64,000 nt of DNA from Streptomyces sp. NBC_00237 (GTDB lineage Bacteria; Actinomycetota; Actinomycetes; Streptomycetales; Streptomycetaceae): NCBI RefSeq assembly GCF_026342435.1, contig NZ_JAPEMT010000001.1, positions 62,001-126,000 of the forward strand, read 5' to 3'. Made by a program: the position numbers and the translations under genes. The notes under the pieces are model-generated. The model was given only the letters and a program-made list of their open reading frames with translations. It was not told the DNA's origin and searched no databases. Shown here piece by piece: positions 43,386-51,893 of this stretch; position 1 is the first letter of the stretch; each line of letters opens with the position of its first letter.

Positions 43386-43777
43386 GGGCGCGGGTCCGCA
43401 TCCCTGTGCGGCTCCGCCGCGCGCACGCTCCCGGCTCCGCTGAGCCTGAGGGGCGCGGGGAACTGCGCGCCCAGCCCCGACGCACCCGCACATCCGAACC
43501 CCCAAGCCTCGCGAGTTTAGGTGAAGGGGTGGGGAGGGGCGGCCCGCCGCAGGCGCACCGGGGTGCGGCGCACCTGATGGCGGAGGTAACGGCGGGCGGC
43601 ACCGGGGCGGGCCCGGAGCGAGGGGGCCGCCCCCTTGCCCGCCCGTTCCGCCCCCGGGGGGCGGCCCCGCCGCCCAAGGGGGCTGGGCGGAAGCCCCGCC
43701 GCCCAAGAGGGCTAGGCGGAGGCAGAGGCCAAGGGGGCTAGGCGGAGGCAGAGCCAAGAGGGCCGGGGGGTGGAGGG
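43386..43777. repeat. 392-bp gene-free region: dispersed repeat and tandem GGCTAGGCGGAGGCAGAG units
   Basis: The first 107 bases are the second copy of the dispersed element at the window start. From 43678 to 43755 units of GCCCAAG-AGGGCTAGGCGGAGGCAGAG repeat about 2.5 times. No gene is visible. Confidence 0.6.
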
Positions 43778-44614
43778 TCAGGTGCGGCGGGCGAAAGAGC
43801 CGGGCTCGGGCGGCCGCCCCCCAGTCTGAAGCACCAGCTCGTAACACAGCTCACGAAGCTTGACGTTGCGCCCCTGAGAGGCCCGCCGCAGCACCCCCAG
43901 AGCCGCCTCAGCAGGACACCTCTGCCGCGCCATCACGATCCCGATCGCCTGGTCGATCACGAAGCGCGACTCCATCGCCGCCCGCAGATCCCGCGCCGCC
44001 TCCGTCTCCTTCTCGATCCGCTCGGCGACGGCGACCGCCCCCGCCGCCTGCTCCGCGAACCGCCGCGCCACCTCGCGCCGGTCGGCGAAGGCCCCCGGCT
44101 CCCGCGAGTACAGGTTCAGCGCGCCGGCCGTGAAGCGGCGGGACTCCGCGTCGGACACCGTCGAGGGCGGCCGCCCCTGCACCGACAGCGGCACCGCGAA
44201 GACCGACCGGATGCCCTGCCCCGCGGCCAGCCCCGGATACGGCCCCCAGCGCTCCTCGGCGAGGGTGTCGGCGACGTACTCCTCGATCCCGTTCTCCAGG
44301 CTGCACACACACGGCCCGGCCTCGACCTCGTACTGCAGGGCATCCAGCGTGAGCGCCTGCGAGTCGCTGCTGGCGGTGGTCACGAGACGCCCGTTCCTGC
44401 GCATGGTGACGCTGCACGAGTCGGCGCTCTCGACCGCGTGCACGGCCTGCTCGGTGAGCTCCTGGAGGAAGGAGTCCAGGCCCCGCCAGTCGGTGAGCGC
44501 GTCGTGCATCGACGCGAGGTCGAAGCCGTTCACCCGGCTCCGTCCCCGACCGTCTCCCGGTTCGCCTCCCGGACCGCCTCCCGTGCCGGCGATGGCGTCA
44601 GTCATGTCAGTCAT
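43778..44614 (-). CDS. GAF-ANTAR regulatory protein
   Basis: A GAF sensor domain (residues about 45-190; SVTMRRNGRLVTTASSDSQALTLDALQYEVEAGPCV) is linked to a C-terminal ANTAR RNA-binding domain (about 200-262; LRAAMESRFVIDQAIGIVMARQRCPAEAALGVLRRASQGRNVKLRELCYEL). ANTAR proteins bind tandem RNA hairpins and prevent transcription termination. The ATG at 44614 has GGAAG upstream. It lies 77 bp downstream of a second GAF-ANTAR gene on the same strand; the two may act as one unit. Confidence 0.9.
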   Translation of the reverse strand: MTDMTDAIAGTGGGPGGEPGDGRGRSRVNGFDLASMHDALTDWRGLDSFLQELTEQAVHAVESADSCSVTMRRNGRLVTTASSDSQALTLDALQYEVEAGPCVCSLENGIEEYVADTLAEERWGPYPGLAAGQGIRSVFAVPLSVQGRPPSTVSDAESRRFTAGALNLYSREPGAFADRREVARRFAEQAAGAVAVAERIEKETEAARDLRAAMESRFVIDQAIGIVMARQRCPAEAALGVLRRASQGRNVKLRELCYELVLQTGGRPPEPGSFARRT

Positions 44615-44691
44615 ACTTCCGCGCGTGCCCCAGATCCGGCCGGAAACTCCGTTCCGTCACTCACCGTCGCCACACCTTCATCACCCTGTCA

Positions 44692-45444
44692 TCACTCGGC
44701 GGCCGATGCGTCGACCATGCGCGACGCGATGTCACGGAGCTTCACGTTCCCCTTCTGCGAGGCACGCACCAGCCGGTCGAACGCCTCGGCGGCGTCGATG
44801 TTGAGCCGCCCCATGAGCAGCCCGGTGGCCTGCCCGATGACGTCCCGGGTGTGCATGGCCTCGGTCAGCTGCTCGGTCACGGCGACGGTCTCCAGGGCGA
44901 TCCCGGCGTACGCGGCGAGCAGTCGGCCCACCCGTACGACCGCCTCGTCGGCGAACGCGCCGGGCCGCTTCGCGTACAGGCTCAGCACACTGAACCGGCT
45001 CGGGTGGCCGCGCAGCCGCAGGAAGAGCGCGCAGCCGCCCGCGCCGTCGTCGACGACGGAGAGCGGGGTGTCCCACAACTCCTCGCCGGGCGGCAGGAGT
45101 TCGGACTCGGGTACGTCATCGGTGGTGGCGAGGGTACGCACCCTGCCGGAGCGCTCGACGACGAAGAGACCGGCGCGGTCCGTACCGGGAACGAGCTCCC
45201 GGGCGAGCCGTACGGCCGTGCGCGCGGTCTGCTCGCGGCCTTCGGCGGCGTGCAGTTCGAGCGCGGCGGAGGCCAGGGCATCGGCGAGACCGAACTCGGC
45301 CTGCCGGGAATCGACCTGCCAGGAATCGGCCTGCCGGGAATCAGCCTGCCCTGTGTCGACCTGCCGGGAATCGGCCAGTCTGAAATCGACCAGCCCAAAG
45401 TCGACTTGGTCATGCGGAATTTCGGGAATGTCGGACGCAGTCAC
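44692..45444 (-). CDS. GAF-ANTAR regulatory protein with pentapeptide-repeat linker
   Basis: The first 45 residues hold a (D/A)SRQ(V/A) pentapeptide repeat encoded by seven 15-bp DNA units. A GAF domain follows (ALASAALELHAAEGREQTARTAVRLARELVPGTDRAGLFVVERSG) and then an ANTAR domain (LTEAMHTRDVIGQATGLLMGRLNIDAAEAFDRLVRASQKGNVKLRDIASRMV). Two adjacent GTG codons could start; 45444 has AGAGG seven bases upstream. It is divergent from the STAS gene and in tandem with the other ANTAR gene, suggesting a stress-signalling cluster. Confidence 0.88.
   Translation of the reverse strand: MTASDIPEIPHDQVDFGLVDFRLADSRQVDTGQADSRQADSWQVDSRQAEFGLADALASAALELHAAEGREQTARTAVRLARELVPGTDRAGLFVVERSGRVRTLATTDDVPESELLPPGEELWDTPLSVVDDGAGGCALFLRLRGHPSRFSVLSLYAKRPGAFADEAVVRVGRLLAAYAGIALETVAVTEQLTEAMHTRDVIGQATGLLMGRLNIDAAEAFDRLVRASQKGNVKLRDIASRMVDASAAE
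45301..45405 (-). repeat. 15-bp tandem repeat (7 units) encoding a pentapeptide
   Basis: Units such as CTGCCGGGAATCGAC and CTGCCAGGAATCGGC repeat seven times without break and keep frame. The last two units have diverged. They encode DSRQV/ADSRQ-like pentapeptides in the linker of the ANTAR protein. Confidence 0.85.
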
Positions 45445-45725
45445 CACGAACCTCTTCGGCGTGCACGGCCCAGGGTGCGGCCGTGCCCGGGAGAGCTCCG
45501 CAGCACATTCCCGACTGCGAGCAAAGGACGAACAGACTCTATCCGCTTCTGTCCTACGGCAAAGCAAGCAGCAGTGGATCAGCCAGGCCCCGACGCCAGT
45601 GCAAAGCTTCGGCGGGCATTGTCCGGACACCCTCGACCGCCCGCCGCCCGCATGGTCCAATGAAGTTCCCGGTCAGGAAGCGGCCCCCCGACCACGCCGC
45701 GCATCATCGCGTCGGCTTCGGACAG

Positions 45726-46112
45726 GTGACCACTGTGCCCTTGCGTCTCACCCTCCGTGACCTCCCCTGCCTGCCGCACCTGCCCCGGTGCACGCTCCTT
45801 CTGATGCCGCCGGAAATAGACATCGCCAACAGCGACGACCTGTACGCGGCCGTGCGCGAGGCCGTGGACCAGCGGCGCGACCGGGCGGACGTGCTGGTGC
45901 TGGACTTCACCAGGACGACCTTCACCGACAGCCGCGGTGCCCGGCTGATCTCCGCCACGCGGGAGTACGCGGAACGGTCGGGCATCACGGTGCGGCTCGC
46001 GGTGCCGGAGAGCGGGGTGGTGCGGCGGGTGGTAACGCTGACCGGGATCAGGCGGGACGTACCGGTGTACGCGTCGGTGGCGGACGCGGTGGCGGGCGAC
46101 GAGGAGCTGTGA
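45726..46112 (+). CDS. STAS-domain anti-anti-sigma-factor-like protein
   Basis: This 128-residue STAS protein has LLMPPEIDIANSDDLYAAVREAVDQRRDRADVLVLDFTRTTFTDSRGARLI. The Ser in TDSRG lies at the position phosphorylated in SpoIIAA/RsbV-type antagonists. That suggests a partner-switching role with an anti-sigma kinase, but no such kinase is adjacent. The GTG at 45726 is chosen with a weak GGA site; GTG 45735 is an alternative. It is divergent from the ANTAR pair. Confidence 0.83.
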   Translation: MTTVPLRLTLRDLPCLPHLPRCTLLLMPPEIDIANSDDLYAAVREAVDQRRDRADVLVLDFTRTTFTDSRGARLISATREYAERSGITVRLAVPESGVVRRVVTLTGIRRDVPVYASVADAVAGDEEL

Positions 46113-46157
46113 GGGCGGGACCGACGGGGCCGAGGGCCCCCAGGACCTCTGGATCCT

Positions 46158-47057
46158 CTAGGACCCCAGGGAACCCGAGGACCCCGAGACTCCCGAAGAC
46201 CCCGAGGACCCCGAGGGCCCCGAGGGCCCCGAGGGCCCCGACGCCTCGATGCCCGCGATCAGCAGGTCCAGCGCGTACGTGAAGTCCCGCCCGAACATCT
46301 CGACGACCGTGTCCCCTCCCCGCGCCGCCATGATCTCGGTGGAGGCCCGGAACAGCTCCGCGTCCACGGCCTCCTCGGTGACCCTCCCCATCGACTGCCG
46401 GTAGAGCTCGTCCCCGGTGATCCCGGCCTCGGCCGCGCGCTGGTAGAACTGCGCCTCGCTGTTGGCGAATCCGTACACGAACTGGAAGACGGCGGCGATG
46501 GCGCCGCCCTGCCGCTCCACCGGGACGCCGCCCTTGCGCATGACCGCGATCGAGGCGCCGGAGAAGGCCATCATGTGCGGCCCGATGTTGAGGAACCGGC
46601 TCATCAGCCCCGTCGTCCAGGGGTGGCCGACGAGCATCTCCCGGTAGCTCTGGGCGAGTTGGCGGAGCTGGACCCGCCAGTCGGCGTCGTCCTCGGGGTC
46701 GGGATCGGGCGGGCTGAGTTCACCGGCCACGCGGTCGAGGGCGAGTTCCAGGAGGTCGTCCTTGTTGGCGACGTACCAGTAGACGGACATGGCGGTGACG
46801 CCCAGCTCGGCGGCGAGCCGACGCATGGAGAACTTGGCGAGGCCCTCCGCGTCGAGCAGGGCGACGGTCGCCGCGGTGATCTTCTCCAGATCGAGCGCGG
46901 CGGCGGGGTCCCCCTTGCGCCCGCCGCCTCCGCCGGTGCCCTTGGTCTCGCTCTTGCTCCCGCTCTTGCTCCCGCTTCCACTCCCGCGCGGCGTTTTCGC
47001 GTCCAGCCACACGCTGCGCAGTCCAGGCTTCTTGACGGGATCGGCCGCGGGCACCAT
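46158..47057 (-). CDS. TetR family regulator with C-terminal GPSG repeat
   Basis: The DNA-binding domain lies at about residues 60-115 (LDLEKITAATVALLDAEGLAKFSMRRLAAELGVTAMSVYWYVANKDDLLELALD), followed by a TetR_C tetracycline-repressor-type core. The N-terminal 50 residues are Gly/Ser/Lys-rich and the end is a (GPSG/SSG)n tail encoded by a tandem repeat at 46165-46240. The ATG at 47057 has GAGGAG eight bases upstream. It lies downstream of the MFS gene on the same strand; the long palindrome at 48782 is its likely operator. Confidence 0.87.
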   Translation of the reverse strand: MVPAADPVKKPGLRSVWLDAKTPRGSGSGSKSGSKSETKGTGGGGGRKGDPAAALDLEKITAATVALLDAEGLAKFSMRRLAAELGVTAMSVYWYVANKDDLLELALDRVAGELSPPDPDPEDDADWRVQLRQLAQSYREMLVGHPWTTGLMSRFLNIGPHMMAFSGASIAVMRKGGVPVERQGGAIAAVFQFVYGFANSEAQFYQRAAEAGITGDELYRQSMGRVTEEAVDAELFRASTEIMAARGGDTVVEMFGRDFTYALDLLIAGIEASGPSGPSGPSGSSGSSGVSGSSGSLGS

Positions 47058-47111
47058 GGGGCACACTCCTCGGTTCTGCTGCTCTGCTCTTCTACTGCGC
47101 CGCTGTTCTAC

Positions 47112-47191
47112 GCTCTGGAGCCTTACCGCTCTGGAGCTTCACTGCTCTAAAGCTTTCCCGCTCTGGAGCTCTCCTGCTCTGGAGCTCTCCT
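47112..47191 (-). repeat. 16-bp tandem repeat (5 units) between MFS and TetR genes
   Basis: Five consecutive 16-bp units beginning GCTCTGGAGC (one GCTCTAAAGC) fill the gap between the two genes. Each contains a GGAGCT(C/T) or AGAGC core, so every unit can form a small hairpin. The last two are identical. Confidence 0.85.
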
Positions 47192-47244
47192 GCCCAGAGA
47201 CGGACCAGGTTGTTCCGGTTAGCCCGGTCCGATGCTATTCAGTA

Positions 47245-48774
47245 TCAGCCCGCAGGGGTACGGGAAGCAGCACGGGACGCCGCCTCCGCCCGCCTGAGCA
47301 GCACGGCAGCCAGAATTCCACCGGCCAGCACCGCCCCGGCCCCGACCAGTTGGCTCGTCTCCAGACCGGAGGCGAAGGCGTCCCGGACGCGCTCCCGCTC
47401 CTCCGCGCCACGGGCCGCCGCCATGGCCGCCGGAAGCGAGAGGGCCCCGGCCGCACCCGTGAGCAGGGCGGCGAAGCGGGAGTTGAGGACCGCGCCGAGG
47501 ACGGCGACCCCGAGCCCGTTGCCGAACTCGCCGAGCGTGCCGTTGATCCCCGCGCCGACCCCCGCCTTCTCCGGCGGAATCGCGCTCATCAGGGCGTTCG
47601 CCATGGCGGGCCCGGCCAGTGCGACGCCTACGCCCATCACCACGAGCCCGACGACCATGCCGCCGTACCCGTCGCCCCCGAGGACCGCGATGGCCGCGAG
47701 CCCGGCCGCGACGCAGCCCATGCCCACCGCGATGGTCCCCGGCGTGCCCAGCTTGGGCAGCAGCCGCGCGCCGACCCCCGTCAGGTTCAGTACGACGACG
47801 GTCGCGGCCAGCGGCACGGTCCGCAGCCCGGCTTCCAGGGGGTCGTACTGGAGCACGAACTGAAGGTGCTGGGTCAGCAGGTACAGCGACCCCGTCATCC
47901 CGAACGCGACCAGGATCGAGCCCGCGACCGCCCCGACGAAGCGCTGGTCGCGGAAGAAGTGCATGTCGAGCATCGGATGCTCGATCCGCAGCTCCCACCA
48001 CACGAACGCGACCAGCGCGACGACGCCGACCGCCGCAGCGCCCAGCACCTGTCCGGCCGACCAGCCGTGCTCGGGCCCGGTGATGATCACGTATACGACG
48101 GCGGTCATGCCGATGGTGGAGAGGACCGCACCGAGCAGGTCGGGCCGGTCGCCCGCCGGATTCTTGGACTCCGGCACGAGGGCGAGGACCGCGATCAGCG
48201 CGAGGATCGCGACGGGGATGTTGATCAGGAAGATCGCGCCCCACCAGAAGTGTTCGAGCATCACGCCGCCGATCAACGGCCCGGCGGCGAAGCCGAGCAT
48301 GTTGACGGTGGCCCACAGGCCGATCGCCTTGACCCGCTCCTCGTCGTCGAAGATCTGCACGACGACGGCGAGGATGGTGGTCATCAGCAGCGCGCCGCCG
48401 ACGCCCATCCCGGCGCGCGCGGCGATCAACTGCCCGGACGTCTGGGCGAGTCCGGCCGCGAGCGAGCCGATCCCGAACAGTGCGAGCCCGATGGCCAGCA
48501 GCTTCTTGCGCCCGTAGCGGTCGGCGGAGCTGCCCGCGGTGAGCAGCAGCCCGGACTGGACGAGGGCGTACGCGTTGATCATCCACTGGATGTCGGTGCT
48601 GGACGCGTGGAGTTCGGCGGTGAGGGAGGGGATGGCGACATTCAGGACGGTGTTGTCGAGCAGCACGGTGAGCTGGGCGAGACAGATGACGCCGAGGATC
48701 AGCCAGCGCTGGGGGTGGCCGAGGGGGGCGGGGGGCGTGTTCCCGGGTGCGTTCTTGGTGGTCGTCGTTGCCAT
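47245..48774 (-). CDS. DHA2 family MFS exporter (EmrB/QacA-like)
   Basis: This 509-residue permease of the inner membrane has about 14 helices. Motifs include LTVLLDNTVLNVAIPSL (DHA2 membrane Asp), GSSADRYGRKKLLAIG (motif A), AARAGMGVGGALLMTTIL and GPLIGGVMLEHFWWGAIFLINIP (motif C). Substrates are probably hydrophobic drugs. The ATG at 48774 has GAGGAG upstream, but that site lies inside an 18-bp-arm inverted repeat. It is followed on the same strand by a TetR gene after a 16-bp repeat array, suggesting a self-regulated efflux unit. Confidence 0.92.
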   Translation of the reverse strand: MATTTTKNAPGNTPPAPLGHPQRWLILGVICLAQLTVLLDNTVLNVAIPSLTAELHASSTDIQWMINAYALVQSGLLLTAGSSADRYGRKKLLAIGLALFGIGSLAAGLAQTSGQLIAARAGMGVGGALLMTTILAVVVQIFDDEERVKAIGLWATVNMLGFAAGPLIGGVMLEHFWWGAIFLINIPVAILALIAVLALVPESKNPAGDRPDLLGAVLSTIGMTAVVYVIITGPEHGWSAGQVLGAAAVGVVALVAFVWWELRIEHPMLDMHFFRDQRFVGAVAGSILVAFGMTGSLYLLTQHLQFVLQYDPLEAGLRTVPLAATVVVLNLTGVGARLLPKLGTPGTIAVGMGCVAAGLAAIAVLGGDGYGGMVVGLVVMGVGVALAGPAMANALMSAIPPEKAGVGAGINGTLGEFGNGLGVAVLGAVLNSRFAALLTGAAGALSLPAAMAAARGAEERERVRDAFASGLETSQLVGAGAVLAGGILAAVLLRRAEAASRAASRTPAG

Positions 48775-48781
48775 GACGAAA

Positions 48782-48823
48782 CTCCTCTACGGTGTACAGG
48801 TCTTGCTGTACACCGTAGAGGAG
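48782..48823. promoter_or_regulatory. Very long operator-like inverted repeat over the MFS ribosome site
   Basis: Perfect 18-bp arms (48782-48799 and 48806-48823, outer sequence CTCCTCTACGGTGTACAG) flank a six-base centre GTCTTG. The GTGTACA/TGTACAC core is typical of TetR operators. The proximal arm contains the GAGGAG ribosome site of the MFS gene, so RNA folding would also hide it. Confidence 0.8.
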
Positions 48824-48963
48824 CCTCTTGTACGTCGTAAAGTTGATAAGCGGGCGAGGCACTCGGTCAGGTCAGGTCAGGTCACAGAGGGCGGCGGCGT
48901 ACGGGGCGAGGGCCACGGTTGAGTGCTCGTGGAAGATCCCGGCCATGAAGGTCTCGCCACCGG

Positions 48964-49752
48964 TCACCCACCCGGCTTGATCAAATAGCCCGCCCCACGC
49001 CGCGTACGGATCATCGGCGCACGCCCCGCATCGATCTTCTTCCTCAGGTACGAGATGTAGAGCTCGACCACATTCGCCTGCCCCCCGAAGTCGTAGTTCC
49101 AGACCCGATCCAGAATCTGCGCCTTGCTCAGCACCCTCCTCGGGTTCCGCATCAGGAACCTCAACAACTCGAACTCCGTTGCCGTCAGCCGTACTTCCTT
49201 CTCGCCCCGCCACACCTCGTGGCTGTCCTCGTCGAGCCGCAGATCCCCCACCACCAACTCCGAATCGGGCCGCACCACCACCCGCCCGCCCCCGCTCCGC
49301 CTGATCAGCCCGCGCAACCGCGCCACCACCTCCTCCAGGCTGAACGGCTTGGTCACGTAGTCATCGCCCCCCGCCGTGAGCCCCGCGATCCGGTCCTCCA
49401 CGGCGTCCTTCGCCGTCAAGAACAACACCGGCACGTCCGGCAGATCAGCCCTCACCCGCCGCAGCACCGCCAGCCCGTCCATGTCCGGCAACATCACGTC
49501 CAGCACCACTGCATCCGGCCGGAACGCCCGCGCGGTCCGCACCGCCTCGGCCCCGCCTCCCGCGCTCCGGGTCTCCCACCCCTCGTACCGCAGCGACATG
49601 CACAGCAACTCCGCGAGCGGAGCCTCGCCGTCCACCACCAGCACGCGCACGGCCTCACTGCCGCCTCCACCACGCCTGCCGCCACTGCCCGCCGCACCGG
49701 TCGCCGCCCACTCGCCCGCCCGGATCCCACTCACACTCGCTGTCGTCCGCAT
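48964..49752 (-). CDS. OmpR-family response regulator without adjacent kinase
   Basis: The receiver domain (residues about 32-145: VLVVDGEAPLAELLCMSLRYEGWETRSAGG ... PDAVVLDVMLPDMDGLAVLRR, phospho-Asp in VLDVM; FLTAKDAVEDRIAGLTAGGDDYVTKPF) is followed by a winged-helix domain (about 165-262: LTATEFELLRFLMRNPRRVLSKAQILDRVWNYDFGG ... IRTRRGAGYLIKPGG). The second of the usual acidic pair is Gly-Glu (DGE) instead of DD or DE. The start is ATG 49752. No histidine kinase gene follows; the next 90 bases contain only a fragmentary frame. Confidence 0.9.
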   Translation of the reverse strand: MRTTASVSGIRAGEWAATGAAGSGGRRGGGGSEAVRVLVVDGEAPLAELLCMSLRYEGWETRSAGGGAEAVRTARAFRPDAVVLDVMLPDMDGLAVLRRVRADLPDVPVLFLTAKDAVEDRIAGLTAGGDDYVTKPFSLEEVVARLRGLIRRSGGGRVVVRPDSELVVGDLRLDEDSHEVWRGEKEVRLTATEFELLRFLMRNPRRVLSKAQILDRVWNYDFGGQANVVELYISYLRKKIDAGRAPMIRTRRGAGYLIKPGG

Positions 49753-49946
49753 GGGGCCCACCCTCACGACCTCCGGTGAAAGCACCCTTGCCCGTTCCTG
49801 TGAATCCCCTGAGAAGGCCGGCCCCTCCCCCAGAACCCCAGCCCCTCCACACAGAAGCCCACCCCCTCCCACGCAGAAGCCCACCCCCTCCGCAGAGAAG
49901 TCCCCCTCCCCGGAATAGCCCCATCGACCTGCCCGTTAGCCCCCAC

Positions 49947-50846
49947 ATGACCTCCGACTCCCCCCTCTCCCCCCGCTCCACCCACACCCGTACGTACGGC
50001 CGCCTCGGCATCTGGAGCGGAGCCCTCCGCTCCACCACCCCCGAGAGCCACCTCGAACTCACCGACGCGGTAACGGAGTTGGAAGACCTCGGATACGGAA
50101 CGATCTGGTCCGGCAGCAGCCCGTCCCCCGACGACGTCGCACCGCTCCTCGAAGCGACCGACCACATCAAGGTCGCCACGGGAATCCTCAGCATCTGGCA
50201 GCACGAGGCCGAGGACGTAGCCGCGAAGGCGGCCGCCTTCGAAGACCGCTACCCCGGCCGCTTCGTCCTCGGCCTCGGCGTCAGCCACGACGCCCTCGCC
50301 CCCCAGTACGCCCGCCCCTACTCAGCCATGACCGCCTACCTCGACGCACTCGACAGCGCGGCCACTCCCCTCCCCGCCTCCCGCCGCGTCCTCGCCGCCC
50401 TCGGCCCGAAGATGCTGAAGCTCGCCTCCACCCGGGCCGCCGGCGCCCACCCGTACCTGGTCACCCCGGCCCACACGGCCCAGGCCCGCGAGGCCCTCGG
50501 CCCCGACGCGTTCCTCGCCCCGGAACTGACCGTCGTCCTGAACCCCGACCTCACCGAGGCCCGTACGACCGCCCGCACCATGCTCGGCCGCTACCTCGCC
50601 CTCCCCAACTACACCAACAACCTCCTGCGCCTCGGCTTCACGGACTCCGACTTCTCGAACAACGGCAGCGACCGACTCCTCGACGCCCTCTTCGCCCTGG
50701 GCGACGAGGACCGCATCCGCTCCAAGGCCGAGGAGTTCTACGCGGCGGGCGCCGACCACCTCGCCCTCCAGGTCCTGCCCTCCGCCGACCGCGCCACCAC
50801 CCTCCCCCGCTCGGAATGGCGCGCCCTGGCCAAGGCCCTCCTCTAG
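49947..50846 (+). CDS. LLM-class F420-dependent oxidoreductase
   Basis: This is a TIM-barrel luciferase-like oxidoreductase, in actinobacteria usually F420-dependent. Segments: RLGIWSGALRS, GYGTIWSGSSPSPDDVAPLLEATDHIKVATGILSIWQHEAEDVAAKAAAFEDRYPGRFVLGLGVSH, ALGPKMLKLASTRAAGAHPYLVTPAHTAQAREALG, and the end YAAGADHLALQVL. The N-terminal AxSGE-type position belongs to the TIGR03620-like subgroup. The ATG has no clear ribosome site. Upstream, 49835-49915 holds a CAGAAGCCCACCCCCTCC tandem repeat. Convergent with the amidohydrolase gene. Confidence 0.88.
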   Translation: MTSDSPLSPRSTHTRTYGRLGIWSGALRSTTPESHLELTDAVTELEDLGYGTIWSGSSPSPDDVAPLLEATDHIKVATGILSIWQHEAEDVAAKAAAFEDRYPGRFVLGLGVSHDALAPQYARPYSAMTAYLDALDSAATPLPASRRVLAALGPKMLKLASTRAAGAHPYLVTPAHTAQAREALGPDAFLAPELTVVLNPDLTEARTTARTMLGRYLALPNYTNNLLRLGFTDSDFSNNGSDRLLDALFALGDEDRIRSKAEEFYAAGADHLALQVLPSADRATTLPRSEWRALAKALL

Positions 50847-50850
50847 GGGC

Positions 50851-51747
50851 TTAGCCCACAGCCTCCAGCCCGAACAACCGCGCCCCATTCCCCCAGCACA
50901 CGGCCCGCAGCCACTCCTCCCCCAACTGGAGCCGCTCCAGCGCCTCCAGTTGGTGCAGGTACCCGTACGGAATATTGGGAAAGTCGCTCCCCAGCAACAC
51001 GCGATCCCCCAGATCCCTGAGCCGCCCCAGCTCGCTCTTCGGGAAGGGCGCCATCCGCTCACTGAAGTCCGTGAACGCCATGGTCGTGTCGAGCCTGACC
51101 TCCCCGTACTTCTCCGCCAGTCCCAGGAACTCCCCGTACTCGGGCATCCCCATGTGCGCCACGATCACCCGCAACCGGGGATGCCGCGCCAACACCTCCC
51201 CCACCGGCCCAGGCCCGGTGAACTTCCCCGGCACGGGCCCGGACCCGCAATGCATCACCACCGGCACCCCGGCCTCGGCCAGCAGCCCCCAAACCCCCTC
51301 CAGCTCCACGCTGTTCGGGTCATACGCACCCACCTGCAAGTGCGCCTTGAAAACCCTCACCCCACCCTCCACAGCCCGCCGCACGTATTCCTCGGCCCCC
51401 TGCTCCGGAAAGAACGTCCCCGTCCGCAAACACCCCTCCGTCCTCTCCGCGAACTCCTCCCCCCACCCGTTCAACCACTCCGCCATCCCCGCCTTGTGCG
51501 GATAGATCAGCGACGTGAACCCCACCACCCCGAACTCCCGCAACAGCTCGACCCTCCGCTCCTCCTCGAACCGATACGTGATCGGCCATTCCACCCCCGT
51601 CAACGGCCCCACGGCATCGAAGTACGCCCACACCTTCTTCAACACCCGCTCCGGCATGAAGTGCGTATGCACATCGACCAACCCCGGAATCCCGAGCCTC
51701 TGCCAGAACTCCCTCACTCGGGCTGTTTCCTCTGCACTGTTCGTCAT
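50851..51747 (-). CDS. Amidohydrolase (amidohydro_2 type, TIM barrel)
   Basis: A metal-dependent hydrolase or decarboxylase-like protein of 298 residues. The metal motif DVHTHFMPE lies at about residue 24. HCGSGPVPGKFTGPGPV, VIVAHMGMPEYGEFL and LLGSDFPNIPYGYLHQLEALERL complete the barrel metal ligands (His, His, Asp). No substrate can be named. The ATG at 51747 is chosen because upstream codons are not conserved-looking. It ends 4 bp from the oxidoreductase stop (convergent). A DnaA-box-like TTATCCACA lies upstream. Confidence 0.85.
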   Translation of the reverse strand: MTNSAEETARVREFWQRLGIPGLVDVHTHFMPERVLKKVWAYFDAVGPLTGVEWPITYRFEEERRVELLREFGVVGFTSLIYPHKAGMAEWLNGWGEEFAERTEGCLRTGTFFPEQGAEEYVRRAVEGGVRVFKAHLQVGAYDPNSVELEGVWGLLAEAGVPVVMHCGSGPVPGKFTGPGPVGEVLARHPRLRVIVAHMGMPEYGEFLGLAEKYGEVRLDTTMAFTDFSERMAPFPKSELGRLRDLGDRVLLGSDFPNIPYGYLHQLEALERLQLGEEWLRAVCWGNGARLFGLEAVG

Positions 51748-51791
51748 GCGCGGCACGCTACGTGCATCAACTTGCTTCAAGAAACAGCACG

Positions 51792-51800
51792 TTATCCACA
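51792..51800 (+). promoter_or_regulatory. Isolated TTATCCACA (DnaA-box-like)
   Basis: It matches the classical DnaA box exactly; Streptomyces prefers TTGTCCACA. No second strong box is near. It lies between the amidohydrolase start and a 10-bp-arm inverted repeat (GAAGCGTCTG/CAGACGCTTC, 51824-51848). Confidence 0.3.
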
Positions 51801-51893
51801 GGGCTTGACCTGCGATGCTGCGTGAAGCGTCTGGCCCACAGACGCTTCGTGCAACATCTTCAAGATCGTGAAACGTCGGGTACGGTACGACAA

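Noticed and set aside
47112..47191. Tandem repeats considered as a CRISPR array.
   Set aside because: Units are 16 bp with no unique spacers, and no cas gene exists in the window.
48872..48946. A 24-residue frame (MAGIFHEHSTVALAPY...) downstream of the orphan response regulator.
   Set aside because: Too short, poor ribosome site and no recognisable family; possibly a remnant but not supportable.
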